A stretch of 64,000 nucleotides of DNA. Source: Armatimonadota bacterium (lineage in GTDB: Bacteria; Armatimonadota; Fimbriimonadia; Fimbriimonadales; Fimbriimonadaceae). Below the pieces are notes generated by a model. That model ran no database searches and was not told the origin of the DNA. It worked only from the letters and a program-made list of their open reading frames with translations. Positions 1 through 9,050 of this stretch are shown one piece after another; position 1 is the stretch's first letter, and each line of letters opens with the position of its first letter. A program made the position numbers and the translations under genes. Location: NCBI GenBank assembly GCA_037138755.1, contig JBAXHT010000004.1:124001-188000 (forward strand). The letters are read 5' to 3'.

Positions 1-2326
1 TCGCTGAGCGCAGATCGGACCGGATATCCCATGCGTTCAGGAACAGATAGACCTTGCTCTCTGGGAATTTTTCGCGGTGAGTGAGATCGCTCAGGAGGTA
101 GAAGCCGACGCTGACGCCTGCCCGAAGAACCGACTCACGGACAGAGCGGACGAGGTTGGTGAATGGCTTGGTTCCCATGAGGTAACCCATGGTTCGCTCG
201 TCGATGAACACGGCGACATCCGGCTCAGAAGGGTTTGCTGCCATGGCACGGACGAGGGTTTGGCGGAGGGTCTTGGCCCGGGTCCAAACCGAGTTAGTCG
301 TCAGCCAACCGTTGCCCCATTGGTCGCTCCAATTGATGCCCGTTCCATGAGCCAACGCGGCACCCAGGCCGCGCAAGTGAACACTTTCCAGAGCCTGAGG
401 AGTGCGCATGACCGGATTGTGAGTATCCGGCTCAGGGCGGTTGGCAAGGGATGTCTTAAAGTCCTCAAGGGTGACGGCCAATTTGCCATTCAGAACCACC
501 GAGTCAATCGGCAGCGTGAAACTGGCGACTCCGCCTGGGGTGCGATCCTTGTAGGACGGCGCCGCTGAGACAAAGTCAATCTCTGGGGTTCGCAATACCT
601 TTCCGAGGGCAAGTTGCCCACTTGTTGGATAGGTGTTCTCCAATGAGAGCCCGTAACGGACTCCCACCAGGAACCTTCCTCCGGAAGCTTCTTTGACAGC
701 GTAGGAAAGATCAGCAAGACGGTGAACAGTGATGTCGCTCAGGAAAAGGTTGTAGTCAACAATTGCCCGCTCTCGTCTGTCGGATCGGATAAGCCGCTGA
801 TCTTTGAGTCCGTCGGTGTTGAAGTCGGGAATGCGGATGGAGTCGAACGATGCAGTTCCATCGAACCAGGAAGCACGAAGAAGAACTTCGTCGCCCTGGT
901 ACCGCTCACGAACCCATTCGCGGAATTTACGCTTGCTCGCAAGAGAAATGTCGAATCCCTGAGCTTCGGCGATCAGCCAGTTGTCCCGGTCAAGTTCTAT
1001 TCCGAGGAAGTTATCAGCGATTCCTTCGTTCTGAATTGATGCAACCATGTTCCGAAGCAGCGTTTCGACGTGCTTCCAGTACTTGTCATCACTGAGACTC
1101 GGCTCCGAGAGGTCGTTGCGCCGATCGCGATAGACTGCCTCAGGGAAGTCAATTTCCCACCCTTTGGCTGCACAAAGATTCAGGTGAACCATCACCTGAG
1201 CGTTGCGGGTGATACCAGCGATCTTTTTGGTCAGTTGAACGATCTGAGTTGAGATTGCAGAGAAATGGTGCTCGTCGCAGGTTGCATCGAACCCAAGCGC
1301 AAACACCTCAAGCCCCGCTTCGGCGGCTTGCTTGACTTCATCGAGGATTGTCTCGATTCTTGATGCGTCCTGCGGCTGGGCGTAGAACCAGAGGTTCGGA
1401 TAAACCTTGTGGTCTCGAACGAGGGTCGGCAGCCCTTCACGAACAACAACCTGCGGTGCATCGGCAGGGATGTCGATCAAGGCTCGCGGAGGAAGAATTG
1501 TCTTCTCTGGCTTCGCCTTTAGATCTGGCTTCGGCGATGGTTCACGCTCGCTGATCTTCGTCCGAATTTGCTTCGGTTCCGGCTTTGGAGCGTCCTCCGA
1601 GATCGTTCGCATCTTCACGACCAAGTCGTCAAACTCAATCACTTCTGTGGGTTCAAATTCAACTAGCGGTCGCGATTCTTCCCGGTCGTCTCTGTCACGC
1701 TCTTGGCGCGGAGCTCTCGTCTCCTCAGCTTCTCGTGCCACCCGTGGCGCACGCTCAGTTTCTTGGCGCTCGCGCTCAGGGCGCTGACGTCGTCCGCGTT
1801 CGGGTCTAGCTTCTCGCTCCGGTCGAGCTTCACGCTCGATAGGGGCGCCTTCTCTCGCTCGAAAAACGGGGATCGGTAGTTCTTCGTCCCAGTTATCTGG
1901 CTCTGCTGGCTTCTTTGGCGCGGGCTTTCGCTCAGGTTTAGCGACTGGAGTAGGTTCGTCTTCGACGACCGCAACAGCCGGAACCGCTCGGCGGGGCCGG
2001 AAGGCCAGGGAAACATCTTCGCTAATCAGCGATTGAAGTTCTTCGGCGATATCGCTGGTAGCTTCCGCGTGCTCTTCAACAAGCGCGGCCAAAGACACTT
2101 CGGTCTTCGGCTTACCGAGCTTCTTTCGCACGGGTGCAACTTCGACCTTTTGGCGAATTTCGGGAAGTGCAGTAGCCGCAAGCGGAGTCTCTTCAACTTT
2201 TGGCTTTGCGACTCGCTTAGCAGCGGGCTTTTTAACGGTCTTGGGTGCGCTTGGTGCGATTTCGCTTGCGGCTACCGGGGTTATTTCAGAAATCTGTTCG
2301 ACAGGAGTGGTTTTCTTCCGTGGCAT
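1..2326 (-). CDS. Glycosidase-like (GH42-type) protein with long charged N-terminal region, 3' end beyond window
   Basis: The minus-strand frame from the ATG at 2324-2326 stays open for about 775 codons and leaves the window without a stop, so the C-terminus is missing. Residues about 1-285 are low complexity: first Lys/Ala/Pro-rich, then an Arg/Glu-rich stretch at about 165-225 (repeats such as REARPERE), then Lys/Pro/Glu-rich. A folded part begins near residue 300 (VYPNLWFYAQ) and has the alternating strand/helix look of a TIM barrel (KYWKHVETLLRNMV, GIELDRDNW). From about residue 700 (DVAVFIDERTMGYLMG ... VYLFLNAWDI) it resembles the class-I-amidotransferase-like trimerisation domain of GH42 beta-galactosidases. 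I do not see a canonical Asn-Glu acid/base pair, so activity is uncertain. The start overlaps the 3' end of the upstream HAD gene by 41 bp. Family assignment is by recalled resemblance. Confidence 0.7.
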   Translation of the reverse strand, partial: MPRKKTTPVEQISEITPVAASEIAPSAPKTVKKPAAKRVAKPKVEETPLAATALPEIRQKVEVAPVRKKLGKPKTEVSLAALVEEHAEATSDIAEELQSLISEDVSLAFRPRRAVPAVAVVEDEPTPVAKPERKPAPKKPAEPDNWDEELPIPVFRAREGAPIEREARPEREARPERGRRQRPERERQETERAPRVAREAEETRAPRQERDRDDREESRPLVEFEPTEVIEFDDLVVKMRTISEDAPKPEPKQIRTKISEREPSPKPDLKAKPEKTILPPRALIDIPADAPQVVVREGLPTLVRDHKVYPNLWFYAQPQDASRIETILDEVKQAAEAGLEVFALGFDATCDEHHFSAISTQIVQLTKKIAGITRNAQVMVHLNLCAAKGWEIDFPEAVYRDRRNDLSEPSLSDDKYWKHVETLLRNMVASIQNEGIADNFLGIELDRDNWLIAEAQGFDISLASKRKFREWVRERYQGDEVLLRASWFDGTASFDSIRIPDFNTDGLKDQRLIRSDRRERAIVDYNLFLSDITVHRLADLSYAVKEASGGRFLVGVRYGLSLENTYPTSGQLALGKVLRTPEIDFVSAAPSYKDRTPGGVASFTLPIDSVVLNGKLAVTLEDFKTSLANRPEPDTHNPVMRTPQALESVHLRGLGAALAHGTGINWSDQWGNGWLTTNSVWTRAKTLRQTLVRAMAANPSEPDVAVFIDERTMGYLMGTKPFTNLVRSVRESVLRAGVSVGFYLLSDLTHREKFPESKVYLFLNAWDIRSDLRSA

Positions 2327-3008
2327 GGTGTTGCTCTATTAGGTTGCAGACCCAATCCAATAGGTCTGTTGGGGTTGTAAAGACGTAGTCTGGGGTTTCG
2401 GCGAGGAGGTCTTCCTTTTTGCCAGCACCGTACAGGACAGCACCCGAACGGAGACCAGCTCCCCGGGCGCAACGAAGATCAAAAACTGAATCGCCAATCA
2501 TGATGGCGTTTTCTGCGCTGACTCCGAGCCGCTCAATGGCGAGCAGGGCGGGGTCTGGGCTAGGTTTTGGGTTGACGACATCGGATGCACTGACGGCCGT
2601 ATCCGCCGCGCTCCATCCGCTAAAGTGTTGAGCGAGGATTTCCACCTCGACCGCGTTGCGACTGGTGACCAAAGCGGTTTTGACGCCGTTTTCCTTGGCC
2701 TTGATCAGTGCACGGGTTGCATCATCGAACTCCGTTTCGAGATCTTGGTGTATGCCGTACTGCTGAATCGTGTAGTCACAAAGCTCTTTGAGCTGAGCTT
2801 CATCTGGGTTTAACCCAAAGAGCTTCATCTGCGCAACAAGAGGGGTGCCGATGAGGGCGATGATCTCTGCGTCGGAAGGACGAGAGCCAGTGAACTTTTC
2901 GTAGGTATCGCCGAGGCCGGCCACGATCATGGCTACCGAATCGACAAGGGTGCCATCAACATCGAACAAAATTGCCCGGATTGGTGGAGTCTCGGAGATT
3001 CCTGGCAC
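2286..3008 (-). CDS. HAD-superfamily phosphatase (phosphoglycolate phosphatase-like)
   Basis: A 240-residue haloacid-dehalogenase-type hydrolase. It carries motif I DVDGTLVDS near the N-terminus (two catalytic Asp), a motif II Ser in LVTSRNAVE, a motif III Lys in NPKPSPDP and motif IV GDSVFDLRCA. The helical cap insert between motifs I and II is typical of the Gph/PGP subfamily, which dephosphorylates 2-phosphoglycolate or similar small phosphate esters in the cytoplasm; the exact substrate cannot be read from sequence. The start is GTG at 3006-3008. The last 41 bp overlap the start of the downstream glycosidase-like gene, so the two are probably cotranscribed. It is divergent from the flagellar operon that starts near 3083. 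Confidence 0.85.
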   Translation of the reverse strand: MPGISETPPIRAILFDVDGTLVDSVAMIVAGLGDTYEKFTGSRPSDAEIIALIGTPLVAQMKLFGLNPDEAQLKELCDYTIQQYGIHQDLETEFDDATRALIKAKENGVKTALVTSRNAVEVEILAQHFSGWSAADTAVSASDVVNPKPSPDPALLAIERLGVSAENAIMIGDSVFDLRCARGAGLRSGAVLYGAGKKEDLLAETPDYVFTTPTDLLDWVCNLIEQHHATEENHSCRTDF

Positions 3009-3082
3009 CTAGACAGTATGGCTGATTTGAACCTAGTAATGCACCCTAAAGAACCGCAACTTTGCGCCGAACATCCCATTGT

Positions 3083-4402
3083 ATGGACGCAGGAATGCTG
3101 TTAGCGGGCGTCTCCACGGTGGTCAAGCCACCCGGAGCTCCACCCGGAAGAGAAATCGAGACACCCCCGGTTGAAGGTCAAAACGAATTCAAAGATGTTT
3201 TGAAGCAAGCCGAAGGGAAGTCTTCGGGAGAAGTGGCGGAAGCTGAGCCGAATGCTCAACCGCAAAAACTGGACTCCACCGAAGGCACGAAAGAGACCAA
3301 ATCTGAGCCAAGTCTTGTTTGGGCAGAGCTATTGGGCCTCGCTACGGTTTCATCGCAACTGCTTGTGCCTGCCGATGCGATGGCGGTGGTCGAAGATCGT
3401 TCGGGTGTGCCCGTTGCTGACAAAGCCGTTGTCGGCTCGCTTATCTTGGAAGGCAGTCAGCCAATGGCGGATACGTCTTTGGTAAGTTGTGAGGCCGCAC
3501 CCGTACTTAACATCGTCGCGATTTCGGCGAGTAAGGTGCAAGAGGCGCCAGAAAGACAGGCGTCTATTGCTGATTCGGGGGCAATTCTTCAACCGGATCT
3601 GGTTCCAGTGCCGCAGGCGCTCGCAGAAGCAAACCTATCTCAGTCGAATACTGAGCAAGCGGTGGTCGGAGAATCCAAATCCGGTCAACCAGCCACCGTT
3701 GAGGAACATGAGATCCTTCCCAGTTTGGGAGGTCTGCATCCCAAAGCTGCCGCTGTCGGGCCCGCAGAATCGGAAGTAGGCGGTGCGATTGAGTCGATTG
3801 TGACCGAGGTCAGCAATCCTTCGGAGAGCGGATCCAGCATGGACGACCAAGGTGAATCTTCCGCTGATTCCATGGGGCAAGGCCCAGCTGGTCAACCCCA
3901 GGTCAAGACGGTATCGACGGAAATCACCGAAAAGGTTGAGCAATCGATGTCCATGACTCCAACCGAGCGGCGTGCGGTTGTTCATCAGTTGACGCAGAAG
4001 ATCGAAGCGTTAGCGGTCAATAGTGTGCGAAATGAGGTCACTGTTCGAATGGAACCGGCCGAGTTGGGAACGGTTGTGGTACAGGTCACGAAGGGGATCT
4101 CTGGGCTGACGGCTTCACTTTGCGCTTCAGATCAGCATCTGCAAACGACTCTTCATGAGGCAAAGAATGAGTTAGCAGCTGTTCTAACAGCAAAGACGAA
4201 TTCGACAGTCCGCGTTGAAGTTCTCTCTGCGGACTCGATGCCCATGGGAACTTCCGCGGATTCTAACCGACAGCCCTCCCCTCAAAAACAACCGAGACAA
4301 GAAGCGGTGACGAAGTTCTTCCAATCAAAGAACTTGGAATCGCATGCCTTGCCGTCCCAGCGAGTCCGAGTTCCGAAAGGTCTCATCGATTTGGAAAGTT
4401 AA
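3083..4402 (+). CDS. fliK: Flagellar hook-length control protein (FliK-like)
   Basis: About 439 residues from the ATG at 3083; an in-frame TTG at 3062 is possible but adds only seven residues. Most of the protein is a Ser/Glu/Pro-rich, poorly conserved linker, as in FliK rulers. Residues about 300-410 form the conserved C-terminal Flg_hook domain: VRMEPAELGTVVVQV is the hallmark, followed by a helical segment (LQTTLHEAKNELAAVL) and VRVEVLS. FliK is secreted during hook assembly, measures hook length and switches the export apparatus to filament substrates. It is first in a run of four same-strand hook genes (flgD begins 1 bp after its stop). N-terminal identity rests on context; the C-terminal domain is clear. 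Confidence 0.82.
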   Translation: MDAGMLLAGVSTVVKPPGAPPGREIETPPVEGQNEFKDVLKQAEGKSSGEVAEAEPNAQPQKLDSTEGTKETKSEPSLVWAELLGLATVSSQLLVPADAMAVVEDRSGVPVADKAVVGSLILEGSQPMADTSLVSCEAAPVLNIVAISASKVQEAPERQASIADSGAILQPDLVPVPQALAEANLSQSNTEQAVVGESKSGQPATVEEHEILPSLGGLHPKAAAVGPAESEVGGAIESIVTEVSNPSESGSSMDDQGESSADSMGQGPAGQPQVKTVSTEITEKVEQSMSMTPTERRAVVHQLTQKIEALAVNSVRNEVTVRMEPAELGTVVVQVTKGISGLTASLCASDQHLQTTLHEAKNELAAVLTAKTNSTVRVEVLSADSMPMGTSADSNRQPSPQKQPRQEAVTKFFQSKNLESHALPSQRVRVPKGLIDLES

Positions 4403-4403
4403 A

Positions 4404-5018
4404 ATGGATACAACACTCATCACAAACAATCAGGTTCTCAGTTCAGCCCAAAAGAAGAGCTCAACGAAGAGTCAATCCGAGCTGAACACGCAGGACTTTT
4501 TGAAACTGCTGTCAGTCCAGTTGGCTAATCAAAACCCATTAGAGCCGATGAAGGACTCTGAATACTACTCGCAGATTGCCCAGTTAGGTACGACGCAAGG
4601 TATTGACAGACTCAATAAACAGTCGGATGTTGAGCAAGCGCAAACCTTGATGGGTAAGACAGTTACTGCAGTCCGTCCAGGATCGGCAGTTGATGCAACT
4701 ATCACACCAACTGTGACCGGAACAGTAACGCGAATGGTGAGCCGCGATGGCAGCTATAAGATTGCGATTCAGGAAGCAGATGGCAAAATTGTTGAAGTCG
4801 GCCTAGGCGCAATCCAATCGGTCGAACCGACTCAGAATCTTGCAGATTACGCCAACCTCGTAGGAAAGTCGGTCACTGCTCTCAGCAGCAGTGGGGAAAG
4901 CCTGAGTGGTGAAGCCACGGGGCTGACGCGCCTAGGCGGTAAGATTCAGGTTCAGGTGAAGAAGTCAGATGGTACGACGGTCAGTGTCAGTCCCAGCGAT
5001 CTCATCAAAGTAGGTTAA
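4404..5018 (+). CDS. flgD: Flagellar hook-capping protein FlgD
   Basis: A 204-residue FlgD. The N-terminal signature (LNTQDFLKLLSVQLANQNP, then MKDSEYYSQIAQL) is the export/cap motif of FlgD. It is followed by a beta-rich Ig/Tudor-like region carrying VGLGAIQSVEP and a second related half. FlgD sits at the growing hook tip and assists FlgE polymerisation. I chose the ATG at 4404, just after the fliK stop, over an upstream in-frame ATG at 4344 that lies inside fliK and adds non-conserved residues. The next gene starts 1 bp after its stop, so translation is probably coupled. Confidence 0.92.
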   Translation: MDTTLITNNQVLSSAQKKSSTKSQSELNTQDFLKLLSVQLANQNPLEPMKDSEYYSQIAQLGTTQGIDRLNKQSDVEQAQTLMGKTVTAVRPGSAVDATITPTVTGTVTRMVSRDGSYKIAIQEADGKIVEVGLGAIQSVEPTQNLADYANLVGKSVTALSSSGESLSGEATGLTRLGGKIQVQVKKSDGTTVSVSPSDLIKVG

Positions 5019-5019
5019 C

Positions 5020-5391
5020 ATGTCCACAGATCGGATTCAAAACTCACGCATTTCGGAGCTGATCGCCAATCAGCCGCCGGCTCCAACTGCCCCGGTCGAG
5101 CAGGGCCGGATTGGGGAATTTGCCGAGCTTCTGCAGGACCGGCTCAAGCTCAGCGGGCACGCCCAGACTCGGCTGCAAAGCCGGAACATCGAGCTAGACC
5201 AGAATGCGTGGGATCGAGTGATGTCTGGAGTGGAAAAGGCCGCCGCAAAAGGGGCAAAAGAATCGCTCGTTATGGTGGATGATGTTGCCCTAGTGGTAAG
5301 CATCAAGAATAAGACAGTCATCACCGCCGTCGATAAGAGCACGTTGAAAGATAACGTGTTTACTAATATTGATAGTGCCATCGTCGTTTAG
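5020..5391 (+). CDS. Small flagellar operon protein (TIGR02530-like)
   Basis: A 123-residue protein with a disordered N-terminus, then RLKLSGHAQTRLQSRNIELD and a helix (WDRVMSGVEKAAAKGAKESL), then strands DDVALVVSIKNKTVITAVD. This layout and its place between flgD and flgE match the 'flagellar operon protein' family seen in Gram-positive and other flagellar clusters. Its molecular role is not established; it may assist hook assembly or export. No signal peptide or membrane segment is visible. The ATG is 2 bp after the flgD stop. A 133 bp gap to flgE follows. Confidence 0.8.
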   Translation: MSTDRIQNSRISELIANQPPAPTAPVEQGRIGEFAELLQDRLKLSGHAQTRLQSRNIELDQNAWDRVMSGVEKAAAKGAKESLVMVDDVALVVSIKNKTVITAVDKSTLKDNVFTNIDSAIVV

Positions 5392-5524
5392 GTCTAAAGG
5401 AATTTCCAAACAGACCAAAGATTGTTATCAAGTGATATTGGCCGGACTCTGGTTCTAAAAACCCCAAAGAGGCCAATGCTAAGCCAGAAGTGCGAAGCAA
5501 ATCATAATAGGGAAATTAGAACGG

Positions 5525-6829
5525 ATGCTACAAGCCATGCTCTCGGGTGTTGCCTCAATCAAGGCGCACCAATCTCGAATGAACGTTATCGGCAACAACC
5601 TTGCCAATACCTCGACCACTGCGTACAAAGGCCAGCGAGTCAATTTCGCCGACATGATGTCGCAGACAACCCAAGGCGCAAGTGGACCCACGGGAACTCG
5701 CGGCGGCGTTAACCCAACTCAGTACGGCCTCGGCGTCTACGTCGGTGGAACCGACGTGAACTTCGAGCAAGGCGGGCTCAGCCAGACAAATCGCCCCACA
5801 GACCTGGCGATTCAGGGTAACGGATTCTTTATGACCTCGAACTCGTCGAGAATGGCGTACACCCGGGACGGAAGCTTTGATCTTGACAGTACGGGCGTTC
5901 TGACTCACCAGGCGACCGGCGAGCGGGTTCTCGGATGGACTGCTGACACAACTGGCGCAATCGACTCAACAGTTCCATTGACCTCCTCGAGCACAATCGC
6001 GATCCCGGTTGGCAGCATGAGCACCGTCAAAGTGACTGACTCGACATCATTCTCAGGCAACCTCGATTCCACGGCCGCTCCTACCGATTCGGTAACGACA
6101 AAACTTCGTGTGTACGACTCGCTTGGCGGATCGCATGATGTTAGCTTGCGAATCCTCAACCGTCAGTCACCTGCCGTCGGTCCTGCTCCGGCTGGCGCAC
6201 TCTCAAGTTGGGATTGGGAGATGTACGAAGGTGATCCCGCAACAGGAAACCTTTTAGGCGGAAGTGCAACTGCTGGTAATGAGCGCCTTTACTTCAACTC
6301 TAACGGTGGGCGAGTCACCTCACTGGCAACAGGGACCGAAAACTCAATTACAGTTGGTCCTAGTACACCGGGTCTGTACCCACCCTTCACCATGTCGGTG
6401 AAATTCCCCAACATCTCGCAGTTAGTTGCTAAGAGCCAGGTGAATGGCATCGATCAGAACGGTTTTCCCTCGGGAACTCTTGAGAACTATTCCATCTCCA
6501 AAGACGGCGTCATCACCGGCATCTTCTCGAATGGTTTGACCCGTTCGCTTGGGCAACTCGGAATGGCCAAATTCTCAAACCCAGAAGGTATGAATCGAGA
6601 TGGAGGGAACCTCTTCCTGCAGTCAAACAACTCGGGCAATCCTCTGGTCGGCACCGCGAATGACTCTGGAATGGGCACCGTCAACGCGGGCTATCTCGAA
6701 CAAGCAAACGTGGATATGAGCGGCGAAATGACCGACCTCATCATCACCCAGCGAGGGTTCCAGGCCAACACCAAGATCGTCACGACGGTCGATGAGATGT
6801 TGCAAGAGCTCATCAACATCAAGAGATAA
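5525..6829 (+). CDS. flgE: Flagellar hook protein FlgE
   Basis: A 434-residue hook subunit. The N-terminal D0 heptad region (MLQAMLSGVASIKAHQSRM, then VIGNNLANTSTTAYK) and the C-terminal D0 helix (MTDLIITQRGFQANTKIVTT) are the diagnostic flagellar rod/hook motifs. The central region DLAIQGNGFFM is typical of FlgE/FlgF/FlgG, and the length and Ser/Thr-rich variable D1/D2 segments fit FlgE rather than rod proteins. It polymerises outside the cell on the rod under the FlgD cap. It ends the hook operon; an inverted repeat follows at 6852-6886. The 133 bp leader contains CATAAT at about 5505 but no clear -35, so an internal promoter is only possible. Confidence 0.93.
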   Translation: MLQAMLSGVASIKAHQSRMNVIGNNLANTSTTAYKGQRVNFADMMSQTTQGASGPTGTRGGVNPTQYGLGVYVGGTDVNFEQGGLSQTNRPTDLAIQGNGFFMTSNSSRMAYTRDGSFDLDSTGVLTHQATGERVLGWTADTTGAIDSTVPLTSSSTIAIPVGSMSTVKVTDSTSFSGNLDSTAAPTDSVTTKLRVYDSLGGSHDVSLRILNRQSPAVGPAPAGALSSWDWEMYEGDPATGNLLGGSATAGNERLYFNSNGGRVTSLATGTENSITVGPSTPGLYPPFTMSVKFPNISQLVAKSQVNGIDQNGFPSGTLENYSISKDGVITGIFSNGLTRSLGQLGMAKFSNPEGMNRDGGNLFLQSNNSGNPLVGTANDSGMGTVNAGYLEQANVDMSGEMTDLIITQRGFQANTKIVTTVDEMLQELINIKR

Positions 6830-6851
6830 CTTAGTTAACAGTTATAGGTCG

Positions 6852-6886
6852 GCAGTTAGCAGTTTGCCCTCGGGGCTGCTAACTGC
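6852..6886. terminator. Perfect 11 bp inverted repeat between convergent flgE and fumarase genes
   Basis: GCAGTTAGCAG at 6852-6862 and CTGCTAACTGC at 6876-6886 are exact reverse complements around a 13 nt loop. It lies between two convergent stops (6829 and 6910), so it may act as a bidirectional terminator, although neither side has a long U tract. The sequence shares the GTTAACAG/CTAACTG vocabulary with the repeat at 29147-29208. Confidence 0.5.
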
Positions 6887-6909
6887 TATCTGCTATCTGG
6901 CAGCTGCTC

Positions 6910-8511
6910 TCACAGCCCTTCAAAAAAGTCGTTCCCTTTATCATCGACCACGATGAAGGCAGGGAAGTTAACAACTTGGATCTTCCTGATCGCTTCCATG
7001 CCCAGGTCCTCGAAATCCAAGACCTCCACGCTTGTAATATTGTTTTGAGCGAGGATAGCGGCAGGTCCGCCGATTGAGCCGAGATAGAAGCCGCCATGCG
7101 TCTTGCAGGCTTCGGTCACCACTTTTGACCGATTGCCCTTCGCCAGCATTACCATCGAGCCCCCGTGGCGCTGGAAGAGATCGACGAATGCGTCCATCCT
7201 CCCGGCAGTGGTTGGACCAAATGAGCCGGTCGGCATACCCGGCGGGGTTTTGGCGGGACCGGCGTAGTACACCGGAAACTCTTTGAAGTAACTCGGCATC
7301 TCCTCGCCGCGTTCCAACATTTCGCGAATCCGAGCGTGGGCAGAATCTCGGGCCACGATAATCGGTCCCGTAAGGCTGACGCGAGTCTTGACCGGAAACT
7401 TCGAAAGAATCTCCCTAATTCGAGTCATCCCAAGCGTGAGATCAATCTGAACCGGCGGAGCAAGTTTCGGCTGCTCTGCTGGAAGGTATTGGACGGGGTT
7501 GTGCTCAAGTTGCTCGATAAAAACTCCATCCCGGGTGATCTTGCCCTTGATGTTTCGATCGGCAGAACAACTGACGCCGATGCCGATGGGCATCGATGCT
7601 GCGTGGCGAGGCATCCGAAGAACCCGAACATCATGCGCAAACATTTTGCCCCCGAACTGGGCTCCGATCCCGCTCTCTTGAGCGATCTTCAGAATCCTCG
7701 CTTCCCATTCAGCATCACGGAACGCCCGCCCACCCTCTGAGCCAGTCGTAGGGAGATGATCGTAGTAGCCGGCGGAGAGAAGTTTGAGCGACTTCATGAC
7801 CGTCTCAGCAGAGGTCCCGCCGAGAACGACTGCAAGGTGATAAGGTGGGCAAGCCGATGTCCCAATATCCTTCAACTTGCTCTTCACGAACTCAGTCAGA
7901 TCTCGCTCATTCAGAACCGCCGGGGTGGCCTGATAGAGGTACATCTTATTAGCGCTTCCGCCGCCTTTCGCCACGAAGAGAAACTTGAACTCCTCGCCCG
8001 TCGACGACATGATATCAACCTGAGCCGGGAGGTTATTGCGAGTGTTTTTCTCCTTGAAAACTTCTAGCGGGGCGATTTGGCTGTACCGCAGGTTCTTCTC
8101 AGCGTAGGTCTCATAAATCCCTTCCGAAACGGCTTCATCTTCATCAAAATCGGTAAGCACGAACTGTCCCTTTTTTCCGAACGCAATTGCCGTTCCCGTG
8201 TCCTGGCACGATGGAAGAAGCCCCGCGGCCGAGACTACGGCATTTTGCAGGTGAGTGTAGATCACAAAACGGTCGTTGTCGCTTGCCTCCGGGTCATCAA
8301 GCTCCGCTCTAAGCTGCTCCAAGTGCCTCTTTCGGAAGTAAAAGTTGATCTCCGAAAAAGCCTCTTTAGCGAGTTCACGCACGGCGTCACGGGAGACTTT
8401 CAGATACTCTTTGCCCTCGATAGAAACCGTCGAGACTCCGCTCGAGGAGAGTTTACGGTACTCGGTCGTATCTTCGCCGAGCTGAATTGTTGGTTCGTAC
8501 TCGAAGCTCAT
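6910..8511 (-). CDS. fumA: Fumarate hydratase, class I (iron-sulfur)
   Basis: A 533-residue single-chain class I fumarase, which interconverts fumarate and malate in the TCA cycle using a 4Fe-4S cluster. Cysteines in conserved settings are C102 ([11 protein letters not shown]), C221 ([11 protein letters not shown]) and C315 ([10 protein letters not shown]), the expected cluster ligands. The N-terminal alpha domain continues into a C-terminal beta domain with [16 protein letters not shown] and GPTTAGRMD, so both halves are fused as in FumA/FumB. It starts 3 bp after the pyrophosphatase stop, forming a ppa-fumA pair. Pairing with sdhB at 38.5 kb suggests an ordinary TCA cycle. Confidence 0.95.
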   Translation of the reverse strand: MSFEYEPTIQLGEDTTEYRKLSSSGVSTVSIEGKEYLKVSRDAVRELAKEAFSEINFYFRKRHLEQLRAELDDPEASDNDRFVIYTHLQNAVVSAAGLLPSCQDTGTAIAFGKKGQFVLTDFDEDEAVSEGIYETYAEKNLRYSQIAPLEVFKEKNTRNNLPAQVDIMSSTGEEFKFLFVAKGGGSANKMYLYQATPAVLNERDLTEFVKSKLKDIGTSACPPYHLAVVLGGTSAETVMKSLKLLSAGYYDHLPTTGSEGGRAFRDAEWEARILKIAQESGIGAQFGGKMFAHDVRVLRMPRHAASMPIGIGVSCSADRNIKGKITRDGVFIEQLEHNPVQYLPAEQPKLAPPVQIDLTLGMTRIREILSKFPVKTRVSLTGPIIVARDSAHARIREMLERGEEMPSYFKEFPVYYAGPAKTPPGMPTGSFGPTTAGRMDAFVDLFQRHGGSMVMLAKGNRSKVVTEACKTHGGFYLGSIGGPAAILAQNNITSVEVLDFEDLGMEAIRKIQVVNFPAFIVVDDKGNDFFEGL

Positions 8512-8514
8512 GTC

Positions 8515-9021
8515 TTACACCAATCGATACTTCTGGATCAGTTCCAGGGCGACATCTCGGTCGTGCCAGTTGCGTACTTCGACGAACTTGTCTTCCAGAT
8601 CCTTGTAGACCCGGAAGAAGTGACTGATTTCCTTTAGAGTGTGGTCGTTCAGTTCGGTTATCGAGCGGCGATAGCCGTAACGGGGGTCTTTGTTTGCCAC
8701 GCACAAAATCTTCTCATCAGGACCCTTGTCGTCGGTCATTTCAAGAACCCCGATAGGAGTCACGTCGATGATGCAGCCTGGGAAAGTTGGATGAGAGACG
8801 AGCACGAGCACGTCGATGGGGTCGCCATCGATGTAGTGCGTCTGAGGGATGTAGCCGTAGTCGAATGGGTAGAAAAGGGGTGAGTAGAGCACCCTGTCCA
8901 GCTTGATCAGCCCAGTTTTGGCGTCGACTTCATACTTGTTTGTGCTCCCTCGAGGAATCTCGATAACCACATTAAAGCTCTCCGGAGCATTCTCCCCAAT
9001 CGTTGCGTGCAGTAGCGACAT
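8515..9021 (-). CDS. ppa: Inorganic pyrophosphatase, family I
   Basis: A 168-residue soluble pyrophosphatase that hydrolyses PPi to phosphate and pulls biosynthetic reactions forward. Family I signatures are visible: EIPRGSTNKYEVD near residue 21, PFDYGYIPQT, and the metal-binding DGDPIDVLVLV. Length matches bacterial PPases (about 170-180). It lies 3 bp before fumA and 29 bp after an uncharacterised gene on the same strand. Confidence 0.96.
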   Translation of the reverse strand: MSLLHATIGENAPESFNVVIEIPRGSTNKYEVDAKTGLIKLDRVLYSPLFYPFDYGYIPQTHYIDGDPIDVLVLVSHPTFPGCIIDVTPIGVLEMTDDKGPDEKILCVANKDPRYGYRRSITELNDHTLKEISHFFRVYKDLEDKFVEVRNWHDRDVALELIQKYRLV

Positions 9022-9050
9022 CAGTGGGTAGAAGTTTACTTGGAACGATG

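Noticed and set aside
77-2016. Several plus- and minus-strand open frames of 60-163 codons over the first 2 kb
   Set aside because: They are other-frame readings of the single long minus-strand gene that runs off the left edge, whose frame is open throughout with coherent protein features.
5430-5480. Possible sigma54 or sigma28 promoter before flgE
   Set aside because: TGGCCGG-N4-TGGTT lacks the -12 GC, and TAAA to GCCAAT spacing is 12 rather than 15, so neither consensus is met.
5422-5712. 96-codon frame before and inside the start of flgE
   Set aside because: Overlaps flgE in another frame, starts in the leader and has no recognisable protein features.
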